Source of the DNA: Lysobacteraceae bacterium
Lineage (GTDB): Bacteria; Pseudomonadota; Gammaproteobacteria; Xanthomonadales; Xanthomonadaceae
Direction: 5' to 3'
DNA: 14,187 nucleotides
Assembly: GCA_017990865.1 (NCBI GenBank)
Contig: JAGNNB010000030.1
Location: 1 to 14,187, forward strand
Part shown: positions 6,961 through 13,004 of the stretch, in pieces
How positions within the stretch are numbered: the first letter of the stretch is position 1
Layout of the letters: each line of letters opens with the position of its first letter
Translations under genes and position numbers: made by a program
Notes under the pieces: generated by a model
Database searches by the model: none
The model's input: the letters and a program-made list of their open reading frames with translations, nothing else
What the model was told of the DNA's origin: nothing

Positions 6961-8679
6961 TCAGAGGCCGGGATACGACGGAATTTGCCACTCGACCATC
7001 GGGTCGCCGATCGCGGTGATGCCGATCACGCTGCCCGTGGTGACGTCCACGCGGCCGCTGACATTGCGATCGGGACCCGCCAGCACCAGCGAGTTCGCAC
7101 CGTCCTGATACGTGAAAGAGGTATCGCCCCAACGCAGGCCCGCGAACGGCTGCGGTGCGTAGTTGGTCGTATCGGTGCCGTTGAGGTTGTAGAACCGGAA
7201 CCAATAATTACCGATGTTGCCGACGCTGTTGTTGGAGAAGTTGGTGTAGGACGGCCAAGCCAGGCTGGTGGAGACCCGCGCGATCGGCGCGACTTTGCGG
7301 TTGACCGCGGTGCCCGATTGCACGACGGCGATCGCTTTGCCCGGTTCCAGACCGTTCGCGCCGGTCAATTCTTCGCCGTAGGCCTTCTCGAAATGGTTCG
7401 CGCCGATGCGGGTGACTTCGCGCATGCTCCAACCGACGAGGCCCGACTTGCAGGCGCGGATTTCCGCCGTGCCGTCGAAGAACGGCGATGCCGGGAAACC
7501 CGGCGTGCCGGGGGTCAGCCGCAGACTTTGGCCCGGCAGCAACGAAGCGACGGTGTTGCTGCCGGCGACGCCGCCGTTGCGATTGCGGTAGGTCACGGTG
7601 ACCGGTCCGATATCGACGAAGCTGGCGTTGAGCGCGCCCATGTAGGTATCCACGCGCGGCGTGGATGGTCCGATCTGTTGGGTCAGTTCCGCATTCTGGA
7701 CGATCAAGGCCGGACTGTTCGCCATCATCGCGCTGCCCATTCGGAACTTGCCGCCGAGCGTCGCGCCGCCGAAGACATCGACCATGAAGTGATCGCCGAC
7801 CAGCGGAGAAGCGCTGGAGGACAGATACGCCCAGCCGTTATCGTCGAACGCGCCGCCGGCGAGATAGGTCGGTTCGACCGCCTGCCACAGGCTGACATCG
7901 ACGAACAAACCGTAGCCGGGCAGCGCAGCGGTGATCGTGGGCAACGCGATGCCGCCGCTGGTGCCCTTGAACGCGGTGACGGTGGTCGGCGTCGACGTGG
8001 TGTTGAGTGCGCAATAGAACGGCAGATTGCGGTTGAGGAAATCGAAGCCGGTCGTGGTCGACAGCGGCATCGGCCCGGCATAGAGATTGCGGCCGACCGT
8101 TTGGCTGACCTGCAACTGCTGCATCGAGTTCAGGCCAGGTCTGAGCGGGTGCGGATCGATGACGGTCGTGCCTCCGACGACGACCGAGTCGGCGTAGTGC
8201 AAGGTGGAGCCGACGATCGGCTGCGACGACAGGATGCGTGCCGAACCGATGCCTCGGCCGAGCGTCTGCAGTTGCGGCACGCCGCTGGTCCAAGTGGCGT
8301 TCGGCGCCAAGTTGACCGTCAACGTCGTCAGCAGCGCACCGTTGCGGTCGCGCAGTTCCACACTGACGTTCGCGGTCGCCGTGGGACTGGGGTTGTTCAG
8401 TACCAGCGCACTGCGGAAACGCCCCAACTGCCTCGAGATGTCGTCATCGGTGGGGTTGTAGAACAAGCAGGCGGCGAACTTCTCCTTGGCCGCATAGCCC
8501 TGGAGATTGGTGGAGGAATGCATCCACTTGTAGTCCTGCTCCGAATTGAATGCATCCGCAGGACGGAAACTGCTGCCGGTGGGCGCCGGTGCGATGGGCA
8601 CGGGGCACGCGGGCGTGACTTGCGCCATCACGGCGCCGGTGGTCATCACCAAAACGGCGAAACTGATCAGGGTTCGCAT
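6961..8679 (-). CDS. secreted protein of unrecognised family, paralogue 2 of 3 (divergent copy)
   Basis: A 572-residue exported protein. The start at 8679 has AAGGAG seven bases upstream (complement of 8687-8692); an in-frame extension to 8802 would add 41 residues in front of the signal peptide and is rejected. The signal peptide MRTLISFAVLVMTTGAVMA should be cleaved before Gln20. It is the most divergent and shortest copy, with deletions after residue 38 (the RPGEKIG segment is missing) and around residues 240-330, but it keeps NSEQDYKWMHSSTNLQGYA, LNNPSPTA, KAYGEEL, LAWPSY and SFTYQDGANSLV. The four repeat signatures are at 145-157, 282-295, 403-416 and 541-553. Cysteines C25, C71, C223 and C410 correspond to those in the other copies. 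It lies 380 bp upstream of paralogue 1 with its own leader, so the genes are probably separately transcribed. Function unknown. Confidence 0.85.
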   Translation of the reverse strand: MRTLISFAVLVMTTGAVMAQVTPACPVPIAPAPTGSSFRPADAFNSEQDYKWMHSSTNLQGYAAKEKFAACLFYNPTDDDISRQLGRFRSALVLNNPSPTATANVSVELRDRNGALLTTLTVNLAPNATWTSGVPQLQTLGRGIGSARILSSQPIVGSTLHYADSVVVGGTTVIDPHPLRPGLNSMQQLQVSQTVGRNLYAGPMPLSTTTGFDFLNRNLPFYCALNTTSTPTTVTAFKGTSGGIALPTITAALPGYGLFVDVSLWQAVEPTYLAGGAFDDNGWAYLSSSASPLVGDHFMVDVFGGATLGGKFRMGSAMMANSPALIVQNAELTQQIGPSTPRVDTYMGALNASFVDIGPVTVTYRNRNGGVAGSNTVASLLPGQSLRLTPGTPGFPASPFFDGTAEIRACKSGLVGWSMREVTRIGANHFEKAYGEELTGANGLEPGKAIAVVQSGTAVNRKVAPIARVSTSLAWPSYTNFSNNSVGNIGNYWFRFYNLNGTDTTNYAPQPFAGLRWGDTSFTYQDGANSLVLAGPDRNVSGRVDVTTGSVIGITAIGDPMVEWQIPSYPGL

Positions 8680-8816
8680 GGGGAAACTCCTTTTCTGCGT
8701 AGGGAATCGCGGGATGAAGCCGCGACGCTTGCGGGTAACCGCGCATGTCGAGACTTCGGCGATCGGCCGCACGGCAAGCGAGCTGCGCAGGGCAGGGCGC
8801 ACCGTTCGACCGACTT

Positions 8817-8844
8817 CGGCAGCCGACCTCGCGATCGGCTGCCG
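8817..8844 (-). other. 10-bp hairpin in the leader of paralogue 2
   Basis: CGGCAGCCGA (8817-8826) pairs with TCGGCTGCCG (8835-8844) around an 8-base loop, about 140-165 bases upstream of the start of paralogue 2 and downstream of its shared element. If the leader is transcribed this would be an mRNA structure. The rest of the 277-bp gap (8680-8956) holds the ribosome binding site, the shared element and the hairpin following paralogue 3. Confidence 0.4.
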
Positions 8845-8872
8845 TGAGTGGAAGCGGAGAAAGCGGTCGGAA

Positions 8873-8885
8873 ACGATAATTCGAT
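8873..8885 (-). promoter_or_regulatory. shared upstream element, copy 2
   Basis: ACGATAATTCGAT on the plus strand, 194 bases upstream of the start of paralogue 2. It matches the copies at 6758 and 10937 in the pattern RCGATAAWYCGAT minus small differences, and like copy 1 is followed, in the direction of transcription, by TCCGCTTCC. Its ACGATAA half is identical to half of the palindrome in front of the Lrp-type regulator at 13011-13029. Confidence 0.45.
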
Positions 8886-8915
8886 CGAACGCGACGTCCG
8901 CGCCCTTCGTGGCTA

Positions 8916-8949
8916 CGCTCGCAGGCCGTTTTCCAACCGCCTGCGAGCG
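8916..8949 (-). terminator. probable terminator hairpin of paralogue 3
   Basis: A perfect 11-bp stem, CGCTCGCAGGC (8916-8926) with GCCTGCGAGCG (8939-8949), encloses a 12-base loop and begins 7 bases after the stop of paralogue 3. No T-run follows on the minus strand, so its role is inferred from position. Confidence 0.45.
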
Positions 8950-8956
8950 GCGCGGT

Positions 8957-10768
8957 TCACGGGCCGGAGGCCGGGAAGTTCTCGATATCCCATTCGCGCA
9001 ACGGGTCGCCGGCCGCGGTCATGCCGATCACGGTGGCGTTGGAGGTGTCCACTCGGCTGCCGACGTTCTGATCGAAGCCGATGTTCACCAGCGAATTGCC
9101 GCCATCCTGATACGTGAACGCGCTGCTTCCGAACGGCAGACCGATGAAGGGCTGAGGCGTGTAGTTGGTCACATCGCCGGTCAGCGGCTGGAACTGGTAC
9201 GAACGGAACCAATAGTTGCCGATATTGCCGACGCTGTTGTTCGTGAACGTGGTGTACGACGGCCACGCCAGCCCGGGCGAAACGCGCGCGAGCGGCGCGA
9301 TTTTGCGCACGACCGGCAGTCCTTGAACCGTCACCGGAATCCCCTTGCCCGGCTCCCGCGCATTCGCGCCGGCCAATTCTTCGCCATAGGCTTTTTCGTA
9401 TTGGAACAGGTTCCCCACGCGTCGGACTTCGCGCATCGTCCAACCGATCAAGCCGTCCCTGCATGCGTTGATTTCGGCCCAGCCGTCGAAGAGCATCGAG
9501 GGAAATCCGGGTGTGCCGCTGGTCAGTCGTACGGATTCTCCTGGCGCGAAGGACGCGATGGTGCGCGTTCCGACGATCGCGCCGTCTCGGTCGCGGTAAT
9601 TGACGACGACAGGTCCGATGTTCGTCGTCGACGCATTGGTCAGACCGATCATCGTGTCCAGTCCGGGCGAGACCGGTGTCACGATGGAGCCCCGTTGCTG
9701 GGTGAGCTCCGGGCTGGTGAGTTGCGCGGCCGGTTTGTTCGCCATCATCGCGCTGCCGACGCGGAACTTCCTGCCTGGGCTCATCCTCGGCGACGACGGC
9801 GAGCCGCCGGCGAAGAAGTCCGCCAGATACATGTCGCCCACCAGCGGCGCATGCGGCGAAGAAACGAACGCCCATCCGTTGGCTTCCAGCGGCAATGATG
9901 TGCTGGACAGGTACGCCGGTTCGAGCCCCTGCCACAGGCTCATATCGATGTACTGACCGTATCCGGGCAGCGACGCGGTGATGGTCGGCATCGGGATGAA
10001 CGCGCCGCTGCTGTCGGTGGCGCCTTTGTAGATGGTGATATTCGCAGGACTCCGCGTCGTGTTCATCATGCACAGGAACGGCAGATTGCCGTTGAGAAAA
10101 TCGTGCCGGCTGCTGTTGCCGATCGGAATCGGGCCTGCGTATAACGATGTGCCCTCCGGCTGCGCCGCCTGGATCTGCTGCATGGTGCCTTCGCCGGGCA
10201 TGCCTGGGTCGATGTCCGTGAAGCGCCGGCCGCCCAGCTTCACCGAGCCGATGTAGTGCTGAGAGGCGCCGACGATCGGGATATCGGATTTGATGACGGC
10301 GGAGCCCACGCCATTGGCGAAGCTCTGCAACTGCGGAACCCCGTTCGCCCAATTCTCGTTCGGCCCCAGCGTCACCGCGATCGGATTGCCGGACCACGGG
10401 TTACCGTTGCGGTCGAACAACGAGATCGAGACGTGCGCGGTCGCCGTCGGACTCGGGTTGTTGATCGCCAGGGCGCTTTGGAACCCGCCCAGCGCAGCGG
10501 ACAGATCGTGATCGGTCGGTTTGAAAAACAGGCAGGGCGCGAACTTCTCGGTCGTCGCGTAGCCCTGCAGGTTGGTCGACGAATGCATCCATCGGTAGTC
10601 CTGCTGCGATTCGAACTCCTCCGGCGTTCGCGGCAGTCCGATTTTCTCGCCCGGGCGTTCGATCCGTCCGGTCGGTATGGGATAGACGGGCACCGGGCAT
10701 GTGGTGTTTTGCGCGAATGCGCTCCCGGCGGCGAGGCACAACGCCGCGACTCGAACAATGTGACGCAT
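8957..10768 (-). CDS. secreted protein of unrecognised family, paralogue 3 of 3
   Basis: A 603-residue exported protein. The start at 10768 has AAGGAG six bases upstream (complement of 10775-10780). The signal peptide MRHIVRVAALCLAAGSAFA should be cleaved before Gln20. It is very like paralogue 1 (shared stretches WMHSSTNLQGYATTEKFAPC, LNGNLPF, NITIYKGATDS, KFRVGSAMMANKP, EKAYGEELAGAN), and the first 250 residues align without a gap. Repeat signatures lie at 155-167 (GSAVIKSDIPIVG), 298-311 (GWAFVSSPHAPLVG), 429-442 (GWAEINACRDGLIG) and about 570-582 (GSRVDTSNATVIG). Cysteines C24, C79, C233 and C436 are in the conserved positions. It is the first gene of the minus-strand array and is divergent from the small-protein array across 361 bp. 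I do not recognise the family; a surface or secreted structural or binding role is plausible for beta-rich repeated domains but is inference only. Confidence 0.85.
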   Translation of the reverse strand: MRHIVRVAALCLAAGSAFAQNTTCPVPVYPIPTGRIERPGEKIGLPRTPEEFESQQDYRWMHSSTNLQGYATTEKFAPCLFFKPTDHDLSAALGGFQSALAINNPSPTATAHVSISLFDRNGNPWSGNPIAVTLGPNENWANGVPQLQSFANGVGSAVIKSDIPIVGASQHYIGSVKLGGRRFTDIDPGMPGEGTMQQIQAAQPEGTSLYAGPIPIGNSSRHDFLNGNLPFLCMMNTTRSPANITIYKGATDSSGAFIPMPTITASLPGYGQYIDMSLWQGLEPAYLSSTSLPLEANGWAFVSSPHAPLVGDMYLADFFAGGSPSSPRMSPGRKFRVGSAMMANKPAAQLTSPELTQQRGSIVTPVSPGLDTMIGLTNASTTNIGPVVVNYRDRDGAIVGTRTIASFAPGESVRLTSGTPGFPSMLFDGWAEINACRDGLIGWTMREVRRVGNLFQYEKAYGEELAGANAREPGKGIPVTVQGLPVVRKIAPLARVSPGLAWPSYTTFTNNSVGNIGNYWFRSYQFQPLTGDVTNYTPQPFIGLPFGSSAFTYQDGGNSLVNIGFDQNVGSRVDTSNATVIGMTAAGDPLREWDIENFPASGP

Positions 10769-10936
10769 CGTGAACTCCTTCTCTCTTTGTCGATGATGGT
10801 TGCGCGCGCGGAACGCGCGGCCGGGGCCGGGCGTTCGCATCGCCTCCTCGATGGCGCAGTCCACGCCATTCGGGCGTATAGCGCATGGTCGAGCCGCGCG
10901 ATCCGCCAACTGGTGAAGCGCAAAACGAGCGGCGCA

Positions 10937-10949
10937 GCGATAAATCGAT
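10937..10949 (-). promoter_or_regulatory. shared upstream element, copy 3
   Basis: GCGATAAATCGAT on the plus strand, 169 bases upstream of the start of paralogue 3. It contains the palindrome CGAT-AA-ATCG and differs from copy 1 at one position. In the direction of transcription it is followed by CGCTCGTTTTGCGCTTC, similar to the CTCTTTTTCCGCTTCC after copy 1. Confidence 0.45.
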
Positions 10950-11046
10950 CTCGCGCGCTCCCCGCCGTTCGTCGGAAGACGACGCGATCGCGAACTTGCC
11001 ACCCGCTTCACGGTTTGTGATGCGCGTCCGTCGTTTGATAGCCGTG

Positions 11047-11063
11047 CGGGCGCGGAACGCCCG
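11047..11063 (+). promoter_or_regulatory. leader stem-loop, copy 1
   Basis: CGGGCG (11047-11052) pairs with CGCCCG (11058-11063) around the loop CGGAA, 66 bases before the start codon. The same stem with loop AGGAA recurs at 11502-11518 and 11958-11974, 67 bases before those start codons. It is the best-conserved part of the first leader. Confidence 0.45.
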
Positions 11064-11129
11064 TCGCGTTCGGTCCGATGCCGCCGTCGGCCACTGCGCG
11101 CAACGGCGGCGGCATATGGGATTCGACCT

Positions 11130-11381
11130 ATGAAACGGAACATCGCACTCGGCCTTGCCGCCGTTCTGGCCGCCGGCCTCATGACCATCGGCAACGCCAA
11201 TGCCATCGGCTGGCCCACACCGCCGATCGCCTGCAACTCGGCCAACGAAGGCGAGCTCTACGATGTGCAGCACTACACCCGCTGGCAGCAATTGCAGATC
11301 ACCTATTACTGCGACGGCAGCGCATGGCAACTCTGGGAGGTATGCGATCTGCGGCCGGGCGGTATCTGCGTCGCCTACTGA
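11130..11381 (+). CDS. small secreted four-cysteine protein, copy 1
   Basis: An 83-residue protein starting MKRNIALGLAAVLAAGLM, a Sec signal peptide with likely cleavage after ANA (residue 25). The mature part of about 58 residues has four cysteines, C35, C61, C72 and C80, and the conserved blocks ACNSANEGELYDVQ, LQITYYCDG, VCDL and PGGIC. I do not recognise the family. The even number of cysteines and small size suggest a disulfide-stabilised exported protein. The ribosome binding site (ATGGGA around 11116-11121) is weaker than the AGGA of the next two copies, and the leader here is diverged. It is the first of three tandem genes and is divergent from the large secreted-protein array. Confidence 0.82.
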   Translation: MKRNIALGLAAVLAAGLMTIGNANAIGWPTPPIACNSANEGELYDVQHYTRWQQLQITYYCDGSAWQLWEVCDLRPGGICVAY

Positions 11382-11439
11382 TCGCGGTTCAGCGTCGGCG
11401 CGCTTGATGCGCCAGGTGGGCCTGGAACGCAGGACTCGC

Positions 11440-11464
11440 GATCGCGAAGTTGCGATTCGCGATC
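11440..11464 (+). other. spacer stem-loop between small-protein copies 1 and 2
   Basis: GATCGCGAA (11440-11448) pairs with TTCGCGATC (11456-11464) around a 7-base loop. The same stem occurs at 11896-11920 in the second spacer, where the one base change in this stretch falls in the loop, leaving the stem intact. A smaller stem CCAGG/CCTGG (11412-11425) lies just upstream and is also conserved. Whether it works as DNA or RNA is unknown. Confidence 0.4.
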
Positions 11465-11501
11465 ACGGTACGCGGCGCGCGGGCGCGGTTTGATGGACCG
11501 G

Positions 11502-11518
11502 CGGGCGAGGAACGCCCG
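11502..11518 (+). promoter_or_regulatory. leader stem-loop, copy 2
   Basis: CGGGCG (11502-11507) pairs with CGCCCG (11513-11518) around AGGAA, 67 bases upstream of the start at 11586. A GGA in a hairpin loop is a feature of CsrA/RsmA sites, but the flanking bases do not fit the full consensus. Confidence 0.4.
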
Positions 11519-11585
11519 TCGCGTCCGGCGCCGCCGTCGGCCGGCACGTCGCGACCACGGCGGCGACCATCACAGGACGAAACGC

Positions 11586-11837
11586 ATGAAACGGAACATC
11601 GCACTCGGCCTCGCCGCCGTTCTGGCCGCCGGCCTCATGTCCATCGGCAACGCCAATGCCATCGGTTGGCTCACGCCGCCGATCGCCTGCAACTCGGCCA
11701 ACGAAGGCGAGCTCTACGACGTGCAGCAATACACCCGCTGGCAGCGATTGCAGATCACCTATTACTGCGATGGCACCGCATGGCAGCTTTTCATGGTGTG
11801 CGATCTGGGCGGCGGGCAGCCCTGCGTCGCCTACTGA
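11586..11837 (+). CDS. small secreted four-cysteine protein, copy 2
   Basis: An 83-residue paralogue of the first copy, identical at 72 of 83 positions by my count. The ATG at 11586 has AGGA at 11574-11577. The frame stays open upstream to 11490, but that extension is arginine-rich, would bury the signal peptide and lies in the conserved spacer, so it is rejected. The signal peptide MKRNIALGLAAVLAAGLMSIGNANA is nearly unchanged. Cysteines are C35, C61, C72 and C80. Differences cluster in the C-terminal third: WE becomes FM at 69-70, and the loop between the last two cysteines changes from RPGGI to GGGQP. Function unknown. Confidence 0.85.
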   Translation: MKRNIALGLAAVLAAGLMSIGNANAIGWLTPPIACNSANEGELYDVQQYTRWQRLQITYYCDGTAWQLFMVCDLGGGQPCVAY

Positions 11838-11895
11838 TCGCTGTTCAGCGTCGACGCGCTTGATGCGCCAGGTGGGCCTGGAACGCAGGACTCGC

Positions 11896-11920
11896 GATCG
11901 CGAAGTTGCGGTTCGCGATC
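11896..11920 (+). other. spacer stem-loop between small-protein copies 2 and 3
   Basis: The 9-bp stem GATCGCGAA/TTCGCGATC recurs here exactly 456 bp after the first, with loop GTTGCGG instead of GTTGCGA. Confidence 0.4.
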
Positions 11921-11957
11921 ACGGTATGCGGCGCGCAGGCGCGGTTTGATGGACCGG

Positions 11958-11974
11958 CGGGCGAGGAACGCCCG
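11958..11974 (+). promoter_or_regulatory. leader stem-loop, copy 3
   Basis: The same CGGGCG-AGGAA-CGCCCG hairpin, 67 bases upstream of the start at 12042 and identical to the one before copy 2. Confidence 0.4.
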
Positions 11975-12041
11975 TCGCGTCCGGCGCCGCCGTCGGCCGG
12001 CACGTCGCGACCACGGCGGCGACCATCACAGGACGAAACGC

Positions 12042-12314
12042 ATGAAACGGAACATCGCCCTCGGCCTCGCGGCCACTCTGGCCATCGGTCTCGCGACCAT
12101 CGGCAGCGCCAACGCCCACCTCCCCGACGACGGTTGGCCCACGCCGAACCTCGCCTGCAATACCGCCAACGAAGGCCAGACCTACGACCTGCAGTTCTAC
12201 TCCCGCCGAGAACGCTTGCAGATCACATATTTCTGCGATGGCTTCGCCTGGCAACCGTGGATCGTCTGCGACTTGCAGCCGGGCGGCATTTGCTGGACCT
12301 ATCCTCTCGGATAA
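12042..12314 (+). CDS. small secreted four-cysteine protein, copy 3 (diverged)
   Basis: A 90-residue paralogue with AGGA 8 bases before the ATG at 12042. The signal peptide MKRNIALGLAATLAIGLATIGSANA is again conserved. The mature part differs more: a four-residue insertion (HLPDDGW in place of IGW) after the cleavage site, many substitutions such as DLQFYSRRERLQITYFCDG, and a C-terminal PLG extension. The four cysteines (C39, C65, C76, C84) keep the spacing of the other copies, and the last loop QPGGI resembles copy 1 more than copy 2. The DNA just upstream is almost identical to that before copy 2, so the protein has diverged faster than its leader. It is convergent with the Lrp-type regulator gene. 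Confidence 0.85.
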   Translation: MKRNIALGLAATLAIGLATIGSANAHLPDDGWPTPNLACNTANEGQTYDLQFYSRRERLQITYFCDGFAWQPWIVCDLQPGGICWTYPLG

Positions 12315-12344
12315 TCGACGCGCATCGACGCGCATCGACGCGCA
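12315..12344 (+). repeat. three perfect copies of a 10-bp tandem repeat
   Basis: TCGACGCGCA is repeated three times (12315-12324, 12325-12334, 12335-12344), starting immediately after the TAA of small-protein copy 3. No function is apparent. Confidence 0.8.
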
Positions 12345-12363
12345 AATCGAATTTCGAGGTTTT

Positions 12364-12512
12364 CGTAGGGTGGGGTGAGCGCAGCGAACCCCACCGTCTA
12401 GAGGTGATTGGCATCGCCGAAATGCCCGACGCGACGACGAAGATGCTCGGTCGATCGGTGCGCAAGATTTCATGCCCGATGGTGGGGTTCGCTGTGCTCA
12501 CCCAACACGACG
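12364..12512. repeat. inverted pair of REP-like palindromic sequences (BIME/MITE-like)
   Basis: Two 35-bp arms, 12364-12398 and 12478-12512, are imperfect reverse complements sharing GGTGAGC, CAGCGAACCCCACC and flanking bases. Each arm is also partly self-complementary (GGTGGGGT with ACCCCACC in the first). The type resembles the GTAGGGTGGG...CCCACC repeats scattered in many bacterial genomes. The 79-bp middle part has no gene. The pair fills the gap between two convergent genes, a usual place for REP elements, and could end transcription from both sides. Confidence 0.65.
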
Positions 12513-12514
12513 GA

Positions 12515-13000
12515 CTAACGATCGAATCCGGACGCGGCGGGAATCGCCGAAAGCTTCTTGCAATTGCGCATGACGACCAAGGTCTTGAAGCTGCGGACAT
12601 TGACGTCCGAATGCAGCGCTTCCCGCGCGAAACTCTCGAAATACTCCATGTCGCGGGCGACGATATGCAGGACGAAGTCGTGATCCCCGGTCACGTACCA
12701 CGCATCCAGCACTTCCGGCAGCGCATTCAAGCGCTTCATCAGATCGTCGACGACCTGGCTTCGGTCGGTTTGCAGAGAGACCAGCACCAGCATGCTCAAC
12801 GGCCAGCCCAGGACGCGAGGCTTGACCACGGCGATCTCGCGATCGATGACGCCGTCCTCGCGTAGTCGCCTGATCCTTCGATAGCACGCGGGCTCCGACA
12901 GCCCGACCGAAGCGGCGATATCGGACACGGATTGCCGCGCGTCGCGCTGAAGCAGCACCAGAATCGATTCGTCGAACTTGTCGAGAGGCGAGGGGCTCAT
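12515..13000 (-). CDS. Lrp/AsnC-family transcriptional regulator
   Basis: A 161-residue protein of normal family length. It opens with LDKFDESILVLLQRDARQSV, followed by the winged helix-turn-helix (about residues 24-46, SVSDIAASVGLSEPACYRRI), a linker, and the RAM ligand-binding/oligomerisation domain (about 66-150) with the typical GDHDFVLHI turn (105-113). It should bind DNA as a dimer or octamer and respond to an amino acid or related metabolite; the ligand cannot be told from sequence. It is divergent from the amidohydrolase gene, with 103 bp between the starts, and a palindrome sits over its own probable promoter, so autoregulation and control of the neighbour are likely. Lrp-family genes are often divergent from their main target. 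Confidence 0.92.
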   Translation of the reverse strand: MSPSPLDKFDESILVLLQRDARQSVSDIAASVGLSEPACYRRIRRLREDGVIDREIAVVKPRVLGWPLSMLVLVSLQTDRSQVVDDLMKRLNALPEVLDAWYVTGDHDFVLHIVARDMEYFESFAREALHSDVNVRSFKTLVVMRNCKKLSAIPAASGFDR

Positions 13001-13004
13001 ATTT

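Larger units (their letters stand above)
10769..11129. other. 361-bp divergent intergenic region between the two secreted-protein arrays
   Basis: No gene is supported here. On the minus side it holds the ribosome binding site and leader of paralogue 3 and the third shared element (10937-10949). On the plus side, 11037-11129 is a degenerate version of the leader found before small-protein copies 2 and 3, including a conserved stem-loop. Promoters for both arrays must lie here, but I see no convincing sigma-70 hexamers. Confidence 0.6.
11037..12314 (+). repeat. tandem triplication with an exact 456-bp period
   Basis: Three units each carry a leader and one small secreted-protein gene. The start codons at 11130, 11586 and 12042 are exactly 456 bp apart. 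The two spacers (11382-11585 and 11838-12041) are each 204 bp and differ at only five positions by my count, with the last 90 or so bases before the start codon identical. The leader before the first copy (11037-11129) is recognisably related but much more diverged. The extra length of copy 3 lies beyond the last start codon, so it does not disturb the period. Confidence 0.9.

Noticed and set aside
4667..8847. Two very long plus-strand open frames (646 and 747 codons) opposite the large secreted-protein genes
   Set aside because: They run antisense to genes with signal peptides, good ribosome binding sites and conserved paralogues. Their products are rich in Arg, Asp and Ala, as expected from reading high-GC codons backwards, and show no domain or export signal.
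11490..11585. In-frame upstream extension of small-protein copy 2 (and its equivalent before copy 3 from 11946)
   Set aside because: The extension is arginine-rich and would sit in front of the signal peptide. A good ribosome binding site precedes the downstream ATG, and copy 1 starts at that ATG without a comparable extension.
11450..11585. A second spacer-encoded peptide (MRFAITV...) in another frame, repeated in both spacers
   Set aside because: It needs a TTG start, continues out of frame into the small-protein gene, and two of its three base differences change the amino acid. There is no sign of coding constraint.
11037..12314. CRISPR-like array
   Set aside because: The repeat unit is 456 bp and contains a gene; there are no short direct repeats with unique spacers and no cas genes.
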